Positions 10,390 to 21,245 of a DNA stretch of 64,000 bases are shown here, in pieces (within the stretch, counting starts at the first letter, position 1; each line of letters starts with the position of its first letter). The stretch comes from Rhizomys pruinosus (Eukaryota > Chordata > Mammalia > Rodentia > Spalacidae): NCBI GenBank assembly GCA_009823505.1, contig VZQC01012331.1:207773-271772 (forward strand), written 5' to 3'. The notes under the pieces were generated by a model that was not told where the DNA came from, did no database searches, and saw only the letters and a program-made list of their open reading frames with translations. The position numbers were made by a program, and so were the translations under genes.

Positions 10390-10555
10390 CATAAATTGGA
10401 CTTGATGGCTTATGCCTGTAATCCTAGTACTCGGGAGGTAGAGGTAGGAGGATCAGGAGATCAGGGTCATCCTTTGCTGTAGCATAGAAAGTTCAAGGCC
10501 AGCCTGGGCTACATGGGAGTTCTGTCTGAAAAAAAAAAATAGAAGAAAAAGAAAA
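10390..10555 (+). mobile_element. Older 7SL-related SINE (B1/B4 body)
   Basis: gcttatgcctgtaatcctag, ggccagcctgggctacatgg and an A-rich tail. The middle insert (gatcagggtcatcctttgct) is not standard B1. Confidence 0.65.
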
Positions 10556-11050
10556 AAGAAAAGCGCACACAAAAATAATGTCTGGGTGTGTGGGTCAGCT
10601 TCTCACGGCAGGGACAGTACCTGGGAGAAAAGCCACGCCAAGGTTCGTGCTTTCTGAGGTCTTTCTCAGCCCTTGGTTGGTCCAGTTGCTTTGAGCCTGT
10701 GGTAAGACAGGTACCATGGTGGTGGGGACAGGTGGAAGAAGCCTGTTCCCTTCCTGATGGCCAGGAAGCAAAAAAGGAGAGAGAGTGAGGGGGTTGTGCC
10801 CTAATATCCCCTGCCAAGGTCTCTCCTCTCCATGATCTGACATCCTCCCACTAGGCCACACTCCCTGAAGGTTCTACCAGCTCCCAGTGGCACCTGGGCT
10901 GGTGACTGAGGCTTTTGGGGGACGCTTGCAATCCAGATTGCTGGCCGTGATGGTACATTGAGTGGGAAAGGACCAGGCAGGAGGATTGTGAGTTCAAGGA
11001 CAATCTGAGCTGTAGTCAGAAAACAGTAATCCAAACCCTGACAGTACACA
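10556..11050. other. Unique sequence
   Basis: No exon or RNA gene recognised. gaggattgtgagttcaagga near 10980 may be part of an old SINE. Confidence 0.45.
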
Positions 11051-11290
11051 GCAGTAAAGAAAAAGTTACTGCAGGATGCACACCAGGAAGCACAGGCGAG
11101 TGGCCACCTCAGATCAGGAATGGGAAGGGAGGGATATGGAGACAGACTCATCTTTATTGTATACTTTTCTGCATTGCTGCATTAGTTATAATTAACACAC
11201 TTTCAAATTAATGTAGACTATATTAATGAATAATGATAATCTAAGCCGTAAGAGCAGTGTAGAAAAAGTTACTACAGGATGCAAACCAGG
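11051..11290. repeat. Pair of short direct repeats 203 bp apart
   Basis: 11051-11087 and 11254-11290 share gaaaaagttact, caggatgc and accagg with only a few differences. The sequence between them (with AT-rich 11150-11240) is not recognised. Confidence 0.65.
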
Positions 11291-11539
11291 CTTCTCTTCT
11301 TTTGATGGACTGACTTTGAAGCAGGGGATACTGATTGATTTCCTGCCATGCATGGCTGTGTGTCACCCAAGTGCTTGGGCTGGTGAAGGTAGCCTGCAGG
11401 ACACTGTTTGGGCCTTCATTAAGCTCCCTGCTCTGTTGGGTCAGGGACATAAAAGACAACTACATTATGGTCTGTCGCGTGCCAATATTGAGACTGTTCT
11501 GCCCCATTGCCACCTCTGCTCGGTGCCTTTCTCTGCTGT

Positions 11540-11649
11540 CTCTTCCTGCCATTCCTCCACTGTGCCCAGCACCCAGCGTAGGCCTACCTGTGGGCTCTTC
11601 CTGCCATTCCTCCACTGTGCCCAGCACCCAGCGTAGGCCTATCTGCAGG
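11540..11649. repeat. 55-bp tandem duplication
   Basis: Two nearly identical copies of ctcttcctgccattcctcca through gtaggcctaYctg at 11540-11594 and 11595-11649. Confidence 0.9.
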
Positions 11650-11883
11650 CTCTTAAGTGGCTCTTCCCTCTGCCAACCCTGCCACCTCAAGGGGCTCAGC
11701 TCCATCTTCAGCCAACCGTGTTTAAGTGTCACTGCCTATATGTAGATGGGTGTTGTGTCCCTTGAGCCATCTTCCACTCCAAACTCCAGATACTTCTGAG
11801 CCATTCCTGGGCCCTGTGCAGCTGGGGCCCTATTCACCCTTTCACATCACCACAACCCTCACAGAATTTTCTACCTGGTACAT

Positions 11884-12077
11884 CTTTATTTTTATTTTAC
11901 CTGTATGAGTGTTATACTTACATGCATGTAAATGCACATGCGTCATGCAAAGCCTATGGAGGCCAGAAGAGGGCATCAGATCCCCTGGAACTGGAGTTAT
12001 GGACGGTTGTTAGCTGCCTTCTGGATGCTGGGAACTGAACTCAGTGCTCTTAACCACTGAGCCATCTCTCCAGCCCC
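11884..12077 (-). mobile_element. B2 SINE
   Basis: T/A-rich tail, aggccagaagagggcatcag, cctggaactggagttatgga, and reversed head ending ccatctctccagcccc. Confidence 0.88.
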
Positions 12078-12251
12078 TGCCAGGTATGTCTTGAGCTTGG
12101 CATCCCATGGCCTGGAGCTTCATGGTTCCTTGCCAGAGAACTACTCAGTCTGAAGACCCAGAGTTTAGGAAGCTCTGGGGTTTTATCTTTCTCCTCATTC
12201 CTGGGTGTATAACCTGGGGCCAGACACTTATTTCTGTTTATCTGTCTTATA

Positions 12252-12416
12252 AACACCCCAGTCAGTCAGTCAGTCTGTCTGTCTATCTACCTATCCTATC
12301 TCCATTATCTGTCTATCCATTCATCCATCTATATCATCCATCCATCTATAAATCTCTATCATCTATGTATCCTATCTGTGTATCTATTATCTGTTATCCA
12401 TCCATCCAGTCCTGTT
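12252..12416. repeat. Tetranucleotide-rich block (CAGT/CTGT/TATC/ATCC)
   Basis: Imperfect runs of cagt, ctgt, tatc and atcc, followed by a composite SINE. Confidence 0.85.
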
Positions 12417-12419
12417 CCT

Positions 12420-12703
12420 GTATGTGTGTGTGCATTGTGCATATGCATGGGGAGGCCATAGATCAACCTTGAGAGTCATTTCTCGGACACTGTCTGCCTT
12501 GCTTTTGGAGACAAGGTCTCTCACTGAAGGTGGAATTCTCCTTGTAGGCTATGCTGGCCAGTCAGTGAGCCCCAGGGATCTGCTTGTCTTCACCAACCCC
12601 GTGCTGGGATTGCAAGGGCTGGCTGCATGGGTGCTGGGATCTGGAGTCAGGTCCTCATGCTTTTGTAGTGAGTACTTTGCCAACTGAAGTATTTCTCTAG
12701 CCC
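12420..12703 (-). mobile_element. Composite B4-type SINE
   Basis: gagacaaggtctctcactga, ctatgctggccagtcagtga, gtgctgggattgcaagggct, and a reversed head (gtcaggtcctcatgcttttg ... ctctagccc). Confidence 0.7.
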
Positions 12704-12719
12704 TTCATTTATTATTAAA

Positions 12720-12919
12720 ATCTTTATTATTATTTTTATGCATCTGAATGTCTTATGTGCATGTATGTAAGTGCCTGTGGAGGCTAGAAGAGGGTGTCAG
12801 ATGCCCTGGAACTGGAGTTACAGATGGTTGTTAGCTGCCATGTGGGTGCTGGGAACTGAGCCTGGGTCCTCTGCAAGAACAGCAAGTGCTCTTAACTGCT
12901 GAGCCATTTCTCCAGCCCT
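12720..12919 (-). mobile_element. B2 SINE
   Basis: AT-rich tail, cctggaactggagttacaga, gccatgtgggtgctgggaac, gagccatttctccagccc. Confidence 0.88.
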
Positions 12920-13448
12920 CCACTTTGAGTCTTACTTCTATCTTTCATAAAGTGGGAAGGACCAGTAATAACAGCAGCACCTCTCCTCAGATTGTTGTCC
13001 TGCAGCAGGAAAGACTGCAGAAGCTGTTTAGTGCTGCTAGATACCTACCTGATAGCTGCCCATTAATCATAGGTATTACTAATAATAACAAGCCAAGCTT
13101 TAAATGTAGACTAAAGAGAATGAACAAACAAATAAACCAAAACCAGAAAAAAAAAAAATGACCCCTTAGAAAATGCCCAGTCTATTTAGCCCTGAATACA
13201 GCACTGGGTGTCGTCAAACCCCACTGGTGGTCCTTTGAGAACAGGGTAGAGCAGTAGCACGGCAGGCTGTCCATGGTCAAACCTTGGCTTCCAGTTTGGC
13301 AAATGGTCAAGGACTTTGCCCCCATGGAACCTCTGCGGACCTTCTTTTGGTCACATGACAATGTGGGCAACACTGGGATACGTGACTGGCACAGCTGGGA
13401 AGGGAGAATGCACCCAGTAGGCAGCCCAGTGATGCCGTGAGACATCTG
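12920..13448. other. Unique, AT-rich near 13060-13160
   Basis: No gene recognised. cccattaatcataggtatta (13059-13078) is followed by aataataacaagccaagctt and an A-rich run. Confidence 0.45.
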
Positions 13449-13740
13449 GGGGGCCTGGAGATGGCTCAGTGGGTAAAGTGCTTGCTGTACAAGTGAGGAC
13501 CAGAGTTCAGATTCCTAGAACCCATGTTAGAGCGTTCAGGAGGCACAGGCAACAATCCTTGAGGCAAGCTGGCCAACTAGATTAGCGAGCCAGCAAGCCC
13601 TGGATTCAGCTAGGGATCCTGCCTTAGTGAACACAGCAGAAGAATCAAGGTTGACCCCCATTCAACCTCTGGCCTCTGTATGTGCATGCATACATATACA
13701 CCTACATACATCTGGACATGTGTACACGCATGATAAGTAA
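13449..13740 (+). mobile_element. Composite B4-type SINE
   Basis: ggagatggctcagtgggtaa head, a strongly diverged middle (gcaagctggccaactagatt), then caacctctggcctctgtatg and an alternating-purine tail leading to a short (CA)n at 13747-13764. Confidence 0.65.
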
Positions 13741-13929
13741 ACAGACAGACACACACACACACAACCAAACAAACATCCAACAGCCCCACAGAAAATGATC
13801 CGAGCTCAAATGTCAGCAAGACTGGCGTGGGAAGCCCTGGTCTGGAGCAGGGACTGTGTTAGGAGCTGACACGTCACCTGCCGAGGGAACAGAATGAAAG
13901 GTGCGTTGGGGGCATGTGGGCACCTTCCT

Positions 13930-14035
13930 ACAGAAGAGGACAGTGAGGCCTGGGGAGGTGTCTTGTCCTGTCTAAACCTCTGTAGCTGGCATGGGAGCTG
14001 GGATTTGAACCTGAGGCTCAGTCCCCAAAGGCTGA
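13930..14035 (-). mobile_element. MIR fragment
   Basis: agaggacagtgaggcctggg then agctgggatttgaacctgag matches the reversed MIR core. Confidence 0.6.
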
Positions 14036-14127
14036 GCCATGTGGCAGAAATTCTAAGAGCAGCAGCTGGGGCCACAGAGACGAGGGCGGTGGGGACTCTC
14101 AGTCCAGAGGAAGGGAAGCTGGGTTCT

Positions 14128-14701
14128 CTTGTCCTAGCTTGAGTTTCTGTTGCTGGGAAAAAACACTGACCAATACCAACTTGGAGAGGAAAGTTTTTTT
14201 TTTTAGTCTTTTTGAGACAGGGTCTCCCTGTAACCCCAGCTGTCCTGGAACTCCCTATGTAGACCAGGCTGGCCTTGAACTCACAGAGATCCGCCTGCCT
14301 CTGCCTCCTGAGTGCTGGGATTAAAGGCATGTACCACCACACCTTGTAGGAAAGGGTTTATTTACTTTACATTTCCCGGGTCATAGTTCATCACTTAGGG
14401 AGCCCAAGGTAGGAACTCAGGGCAGGAACCTGGAGGCAGGAGCTGAAGCACAGGCCATGGAGGAACGCTGCTTACTGGCTTGCTCCCCTGGGCCATGCTC
14501 AGCCCGCCCGCTTTCTTATACAATACAGGACAACTTACCCAGGGGTGGCACCACCCACAGTGGGCTGGGCCCTCCTACATCACTCAACAATTAAGAAAAT
14601 ACCCCACAGACATGGCCACAGGCCAGCCCAATGGAGGAAATTCCCTAATTGAGGCTTCTCAACCCAGGTGTGTCAAGTTGACACTAAAGCTACCCAGCAC
14701 A
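14128..14701 (-). mobile_element. URR1-like interspersed repeat split by a B1
   Basis: Contains gttgctgggaaaaaacactg at one end and aggtgtgtcaagttgacact at the other. The middle (gggtggcaccacccacagtg, ggcaggaacctggaggcagg) keeps the long body that the copy at 2727 has lost to its minisatellite. Confidence 0.65.
14194..14346 (-). mobile_element. B1 SINE inside the URR1-like element
   Basis: Poly-T, ctccctgtaaccccagctgt, ggattaaaggcatgtaccac. Short flanking aggaaag repeats (left end 14193, right 14349) are a plausible target-site duplication. Confidence 0.9.
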
Positions 14702-14860
14702 GATGGCCTGATGCTGACCTGCTTCTGAAGTCCCAGACCCATTTATTGGTGGCTGCCTGTCATGGCCATCCAGCTTGGTACCAGAGTTCCATGTCTGCCA
14801 GTCACCACGATGTGTTCCCACCCTGCCACATGCGTCAGGTCTTTGGCAGCTCTGGAAAGT

Positions 14861-15260
14861 GGTATGAGTGGTTGGTCTCTCCTGCCGGTGATGGGCTGTC
14901 CTAGGTATGAGTGGTCGGTCTCTCCTGCTGGCGATGGGCTGTCCTAGGTATGAGTGGTCTCTCCTGCTGGCGACGGGTTGTCCTAGGTATGAGTGGTCTC
15001 TCCTGCTGGCGACGGGCTGTCCTAGGTATGAGTGGTCTCTCCTGCCGGTGACGGGCTGTCCTAGGTATGAGTGGTCTCTCCTGCCGGCGATGGGCTGTCC
15101 TAGGTATGAGTGGTCTCTCTTGCTGGTGATGGGCTGTCCTAGGTATGAGTAGTCTCTCCTGCTGGCGATGGGCTGTCCTAGGTATGAGTGGTCGCTCGTG
15201 CTGGCGATGGGCTGTCCTAGGTATGAGTGGTCTCTCCTGCTGGCGATGGGCTGTCCTAGG
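14861..15260. repeat. 39-bp minisatellite, about 10 copies
   Basis: The unit is cctaggtatgagtggtctct then cctgctggcgatgggctgt; the first two copies are 43 bp (extra ggtt/ggtc). C/T variants at CpG sites dominate (ccggcga/ctggcga/ccggtga). 39 bp equals 13 codons, so open frames run through on both strands, the longest 195 codons. Confidence 0.95.
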
Positions 15261-15739
15261 CAGACAGCACAAGGCACCCGGAGCTCCTGCCAGCCCAGCT
15301 AGCTGCTCATTGGTCTCCTGGCCTCACGTTTAAAATCACCGAGCCTCAGTTTCTCATTCGGGCAGTGCTGGCTGGCAGAGAGCTGATGGTCACCTGCCCT
15401 CCCTTTCTAGAAGAGAGCGGAGGTGGCTATAACCATAGAAAGTCACGGGGCAGGGCAGGATTGATTCTTGGTGCTGTGTGCTGCCTACCCCAGCAGCGTC
15501 AGGCGGTTATTGGTGGTGGACGGCCCAGTGACGGATGGGATGTCCCCTTCCCTCAGGTCCCCATCGCTTTAGCATTTTGTGGTCAAAGCTGTCCTTTTCT
15601 GTCACTTTAGTTCCATCTCTCTGCTGTCCTTCTGCAAATTCACATCCCTCACACTTGGTTCTCCCCAGAAACCTTGTGTAAGTCGGCTTTGCACCTCTCA
15701 GCTTTGAGAATTTGGAGTAAATATCCTGGCCCTGTGGTG
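15261..15739. other. Unique sequence with a MIR scrap
   Basis: gagcctcagtttctcattcg at 15343-15362 is the MIR 3' motif; nothing else recognised. Confidence 0.45.
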
Positions 15740-15985
15740 TGGCCATGGTGTCCCCTTCTCTACTCTGTGTCCATCTCTCTGACCTCATCCTCATTCAAGC
15801 CTCATGCACCTGCCTCAGGGCCTTTGTACTTTCTGCCCTCTTGGTCAGAACTTCTCTCCATTTTCTTTTTCCTCGAAGGGCTCTGCCCTGGCACCTTACC
15901 TACTTGTTACCCAGCTCCCCAATGACAGCCCTCTGTGTCCCTTCCGTGCTGCCCAGGGCTCTCTCAGTTCTTTCTGGCTGTTGTC
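15740..15985 (-). mobile_element. L2-like ancient repeat
   Basis: gcctcagggcctttgtactt then cagaacttctctcc fits the reversed 'gcaaaggccctgaggc' segment also seen at 29960, 31485 and 49735. Confidence 0.5.
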
Positions 15986-17112
15986 ACTTTTTCTTAGAAG
16001 AATTGAAGCCCCTGGAGTTCAGGGGTCTTGTCTCTTCTGTTCCCTGCTCTGCCCTCGCCATGTGGGTGCTCATTGTCACCTCCTTCTGGAGACTGTGTTA
16101 TGGCCCCAAGCCTTCCTGTAGGTCGGGGAGCAGGTGAACGGTGCCTTGTTGTGTGTCCCAGCATGCTTCCGGCTTGGCAGTGGGCGTGTAGGTCATGGCA
16201 CTCGGGTAGTACATGTTTGAACCAGTAAGCCAGCCAGGAGGGCTGTGCAGAAATCCCAACTCAGTCTTAAAAAAATAAAAGAAGCTTCATGTACTCACTT
16301 GGCTCACTTGGACTTCGGACACAGCTGGACCCAGGAGCTACTCCTTAGCCTGACCCTTCATGATAGAGGATTGCCCAATGAGGAGAGGTCAGTGTTCTGA
16401 GCCAGGCTGGGCCACACCCCTTCCCTACCTCCCACCACCCCGTCACCTATCACAGGGTCTAAGGCTCAGCTTCCAGGAGCTGAGTTTGTGGAGCTGCTAA
16501 TGGCGTGGGGCTTGAGGGTTCCTTGACAGGCAGTCCCATTTGTCCTGCACCCCTCCCCCCACCAAACCCCCTAATCCTGTTGGGTCCCTTCTGCTCCAGA
16601 TGGCATAGCTCTCAGGGCGTCTGTCACTCAGTGTCTGTCAGCTTGTGTCCCCGCCTCATCTGCATATGCTGCCTCTGGGCCTCTTGGATTCTGTTTCAGG
16701 CTTGAGGGAGGAAGGATGCGCAGGGGAACTGGCCTGTCCCTATCTTTCTGGTAGGTGGAGGTGTGGCCTCCTGGGTTCACGGACACCTTTTGGTTTCAAG
16801 GGCCCCCTGAACTAGCCGTGCTTGTCCTGCTTAACCTGAACCCCAGTCTTACTCTCCTACCAGCGTGGTGTGGATTCTGGGCCAGCAGCCCTGCTGCGTC
16901 TAACAAGCTCCAAAGCTCCAATAAGTAAGCCCCCCTCCCCCAAAAAAAGTAAGGCCAGAGAAGATGCCCTGGGCCAGGGGCACACTCCTGTTCGGAGGGA
17001 AACCCTCTTTAGTTTACTCCTCTCTCTCCAGCCTGTCAGAGACTCTTTGACACCCTCTCAGGACTTGTCTGTGTTCTGTCAGAGGCCTGTCACAGAGGAC
17101 AGAGGGGCCCTG

Positions 17113-17113
<1 letters not shown>
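15986..17113. other. Unique sequence
   Basis: A possible diverged SINE lies near 16140-16280 (A-rich tail at 16267-16282). No exon or RNA gene recognised. Confidence 0.45.
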
Positions 17114-17148
<35 letters not shown>

Positions 17149-17156
17149 GCACACAT
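17114..17156. repeat. (CA)n microsatellite
   Basis: About 20 CA dinucleotides, with CG interruptions near the end. Confidence 0.95.
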
Positions 17157-17221
17157 CTAACATGCCTTATGTTACAGCAATCTTGGTTTCTTTGTCTTGA
17201 TTTCAAAGCTCAAGTCTCACA

Positions 17222-17860
17222 TTTGGGACAAGGGAGGTGCTTGGGGCGAGAGCGCTTGCTGCGCAGGAGTGAGGACCTGAGAGCGCTTGCTGTGCAGGAC
17301 AGAGGACCTGAGAGCGCTTGTTGCACAGGAGTGAGGACCTGAGAGCGCTTGCTGTGCAGGACAGAGGACCTGAGAGCGCTTGTTGCACAGGAGTGAGGAC
17401 CTGAGAGCGCTTGCTGTGCAGGACAGAGGACCTGAGAGCGCTTGTTGCACAGGAGTGAGGACCTGAGAGCGCTTGTTGCGCAGGACTGAGGACCTGAGAG
17501 CGCTTGTTGCGCAGGAGTGAGGACCTGAGAGCGCTTGTTGCACAGGAGTGAGGACCTGAGAGCTCTTGCTGCGCAGGAGTGAGGACCTGAGAGCGCTTGC
17601 TGCACAGGAGTGAGGACCTGAGAGCGCTTGCTGCACAGGACTGAAGACCTGAGAGCGCTTGCTGCGCAGGACTGAGGACCTGAGAGCGCTTGCTGCACAG
17701 GACTGAGGACCTGAGAGCGCTTGCTGCACAGGACTGAGGACCTGAGTTGAGTTCCCAGCACCCAAGTAAAAAGCCAGGTGTGGCCTAGTGTACTGTACCC
17801 CAGCGCTGTGGGTGCAGAGTTGCTAGGGACAGGTTCGGTGGCATGCACACACACATACGT
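17222..17860 (+). mobile_element. Composite B4-type SINE with massively expanded head
   Basis: After the array the element continues normally: gttgagttcccagcacccaa, gtaaaaagccaggtgtggc, then a degraded B1-like middle. The array unit equals the tRNA-like stretch that precedes this point in the B4-type SINEs. Confidence 0.75.
17250..17745 (+). repeat. 31-bp minisatellite, 16 copies, made from a SINE head
   Basis: The unit agagcgcttgctgcgcagg plus actgaggacctg matches the SINE region around 'aaagtgcttgctgtacaagt / gaggacc' seen at 13477. Copies vary at tgcgc/tgcac/tgtgc and agtgagg/actgagg/acagagg. The minus-strand 218-codon open frame arises because three units equal 31 codons. Confidence 0.92.
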
Positions 17861-17984
17861 CCCCATGCCCCCTCCCCACTTTCCAGGAAGCCCCTTAGTC
17901 CTAGAGAACAGAATATGATGGCTGGTTGCCTCACTAGTGAAGTGTTCATAAGTGGGCTCATGGGCTAGTGTCAGCCAGTTCTGG

Positions 17985-18090
17985 ATTTCTGTCCAGTTCT
18001 GCTGGTTCCCAGCTGTGTGATCTGAAGCAGGTTACTTAGCCTCTCTCTGCCTTTTTCTTTACCTGTAAATGGGCAGTGATGGGGTGCTCA
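17985..18090 (+). mobile_element. MIR
   Basis: cccagctgtgtgatctgaag, gttacttagcctctctctgc and tttacctgtaaatgggcag follow the MIR order. Confidence 0.7.
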
Positions 18091-20570
18091 CCTTCAAGGC
18101 TAGATCTGCTGAGACCACCAATTCTCTCCTTCCCACGCTGTCTGCCAGGGATGCTGGCTGGCTCCTCCTTCACTACATCAAAGCTCCCTCAACCCCCTTT
18201 TATGGCATCCTGGCCCTTGCCCAGGCAGAGGCAGATTAAAGGGAGATGCTCTTGGTAGCTGGAGGTGTCCAGCAGGGGGGAGGCCTTGCAGGGCACAGGC
18301 CAAGAGTGGGCTGTAATAAACAGGACCTCCTAGCTCCAGCTATCTAGCTCTGACCAGCTCTACCCAGAAGGGATGGACAGAACCCACTCACCACCAGGAC
18401 CCCTATCCACACCCCCTTTCCTCCTCTCTAAAGTAATTTAGAAGAGCTTTACCCATGTGTGTGGTGGGGTGCCAGACCTCTCCTTGTTTGCACTCTGTTG
18501 TTAACAGAGTGCATGTGGAAAGGGAAAAGCAGAGTCCCCAGATGGCAAAAACCTCCACTTTGAAGCTGCACACACGTTTGCTGTGGGTAGATGTCAGAGT
18601 GCTGGGACTGCGGCTCTGGGTGATGACTCGTGGTCTACAGGAGTTCTCTTGGGTGGGAGTGTTGAAGATGGTGTGCTTGGGGCTGCAGGGTCAGAGAGCA
18701 CTTGCAGAGCTTTGTCCATCCCTGGGTCCTCAGGCAGCTGTATTTCATGGGGATGGTGAGCTGTCCCGCACCCCCAACCCGGGGCATGAGCACTTTGCAG
18801 TTACATGGAGGAAAATCTTATGTGCGGCTTTTCAAGGCGATAGGCCTGCTTGCTTCTGTTGACAGTTAGTCAGGGTTGCGCCCAGACGCGAAGTTCCCTG
18901 TCAGTTCCTAAAGACAAGGCCAGCAGGCACCAGTTCCCTAATCTTCACAAATGTTTATCTATGACCTGCTGTGTGCCCAAGTGCTTTGGGCCCCTGCTAT
19001 GCCCAAGTGTGCTCTGGGGACCGATAGCCTGGGAGTCTATCCTCACCCTCAGTCTGCATTTATGTCTGTTTTTGACCCCTGTGACTCAAGAGGGACACCA
19101 CAGTTTCCCTACCCAAAGGCTAGGGTCAGGAAGAACTTAGACTGAGGTGTGCAGCTCAGGGTCTGGCCCTTTGTGTGGGGCAGGGCTTTCTTTTTGGGTA
19201 CTAGTGCTGTGAGGGCTTTGAGCAGGCCAGAGGGTGTCACTTGGGTACCATGAGGAGGCTAGACCTGGCTAGACAAGGCTGTCCGGGTACTATGTACCTA
19301 TATCATAGTTCAGTGTGAGACCTGTGGCTTGGAGCAAGAGGTGCCCTGGAAGGCAAGAGAACAAGCAAGGATGGAGAAGGAGGGAGAAAGGGAGGGAGGG
19401 AGGGAAAAAGGGAGGGAGGGAGACCTGGGATTGGAAGGGGAAGTGGGGTGCAGCATCTCAGCAGTGAGGGGAGTCACCTGGAAGGCATCCTGGAGGATGT
19501 GGAGCCTTGCAGGAGCCAGGGTGGAGGAGTTTCTGTGAAGGGCAGGAGGGTGGCTTGGGTCATGCCCTCCCCACCCCGCAAGGCATCACTCTTGGGTTGC
19601 TAAGCTGGGGAAGATGTAGGAGGTGAAAGACTTTGCCCACCTGCTGGGATGGGTGTCTAAATGTGGCTTAGGGAAGGTCCCTAAGACCTGGGGAGTGGAG
19701 CTGAGTCTCAGCCCTGTTTCTGGCTGCATGGCAGGCCTCAGTTTCCCTAGGCATCAGGGAGGTTCCAGTTGGGGGTGAAGAGGGCATGGTGTGGAAGGTG
19801 GGAGCAGAAGCCACCATGCTGTGAAGGGCTGGTGCGTGGAGGGCTGGTAGGTTTGAAAAGGGGCAGCCTTGCTGATCGGTCTTTGCTCTCTGGGTGAGAA
19901 GACTGAGGGGCAGAGGGGCTGTGGGGGAAAGGCTCTTTTCTCCTGAGCAAAGATCACTGGGAAGACACCCAGAGGGGCTGGGAACAGAGGCCATGCTGTG
20001 CTTCTCATTTTGTGGGGGGATGGGGAGCTAGGTCAGCTGTATGGACCACTTAATACCCATGAACTTGCAATTAAACGCGGAAGTAGGAGACAAGAGAGGT
20101 GGTAAAAGGGGATATTGTTCCCTGCTCCCTGGGGAAATGGCTGGCCTCCAACATGAATGGGCTTCAGTGTCCTGGGGGGCTGAGGGCCCCCCCCTGCCTG
20201 TCGTTTGGCTCTTTGTCCTGCTGTGCTGGACCTGGCCACAAAGGCTGGCTTGATTCTCACTCATGCTTTCTGGGGGAGCAGTAGGGGGCGGTTTCGGCCC
20301 CTAGCAGAGAGCTCCCTCTGGGAAGAGGGTGATAGAATTCAGGGCTCTACAGATGTGCTTTCTGCTGTGACCAGCTCCTTCCCATAAGCCTTTAAAGATT
20401 TGATTTCTTTAGTCATACCTTGTACAAAATGTACAGAGTTCAGGGTAGAGCTTGTGAAACGGTCATGTGACATGTGTGTAACTGCACCCAGTTCAGGCAA
20501 GGGAAGATCTCAGCACCCAGAGACTGGCCTCTCTCACCCAATGTTCCCCACGATACCAGTGTTCTGAGTG
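18091..20570. other. Long mostly unique stretch
   Basis: No gene recognised in 2.5 kb. MIR/L2-like scraps lie near 18950-19000 (atgacctgctgtgtgcccaa) and 19720-19760 (ggcctcagtttccctaggca). The longest open frames (about 135 codons) show no domain or splice context. Confidence 0.5.
19376..19424. repeat. (GAGG)n-like purine tract
   Basis: Runs of gggagggagg and gggaaaaagggagggaggga, all purine. Confidence 0.9.
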
Positions 20571-20770
20571 GTTTTTCTGAGACAGCATCGCATGTAGCCC
20601 AGGCTGACTCACTATGTGACTGAGAATGACCTTGAACTCCTAATCCTTCTGCTTCCACAGGGATTACAGGTATGTGGTACCACACCAGCTTTGTACTGTG
20701 GTGAGAGAGAGTCCAGGGCCTTGTGGATGCCAGGCAAGCTCTCTAGCCACTGAGCTGCACCCTCAACCCC
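20571..20770 (-). mobile_element. B4-type SINE
   Basis: B1-like left part (tgtagcccaggctgactcac, gggattacaggtatgtggta) and reversed ID-like right part (ggatgccaggcaagctctct, ccactgagctgcaccc). Confidence 0.75.
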
Positions 20771-20934
20771 CCAGTTTCTGTCATCGAACATTAAGTTTGC
20801 CTGTTTTGTGACTTAAAGCAGGATCATGTCATACATGATCTTTTGTGTCTTTTAAGTTAATCAAAAAATATTACAATCGTTATGTATTATAGGTAGTTAT
20901 ATACTATAGGTATGCATTAAAATATTACATAGTG

Positions 20935-21025
20935 TAGCTGGGCATGGGAGGCTGAGGCAGTAGGATTGCCATGAGCTTCAGGCCAACCTGGGCTACATAG
21001 TGAAACTTTGTGTCAAAAATACCCA
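20935..21025 (+). mobile_element. 7SL-related SINE fragment
   Basis: tagctgggcatgggaggctg then caacctgggctacatagtga; shorter than B1 and diverged. Confidence 0.6.
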
Positions 21026-21030
21026 ACCAA

Positions 21031-21245
21031 CTGGGTGGAGGAGATGGCTCAGCCAGCAACCAAACCTGAAGACCTAAGGTCAATCCCCAGCACCCATGTG
21101 GTGGAAGAAGAGAAATTCTGCAAGCTGTCCTCCACATACTGTGGCACATATATGTGATACACATGTGACAGAGATAGCCAGGTATCCATATGTACTGCAT
21201 AGTATGTGTGTGTACAGGCCACACACACACACACACACATGCACT
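21031..21245 (+). mobile_element. B3-like SINE with (CA)n tail
   Basis: gagatggctcagccagcaac, caatccccagcacccatgtg, caagctgtcctccacatact, then (CA)n at 21219-21238. Confidence 0.7.

Noticed and set aside
15507..15794. A 95-codon minus-strand open frame that looked vaguely like a ribosomal-protein pseudogene
   Set aside because: No continuous match to any ribosomal protein I know, and part of it overlaps an L2-like repeat.
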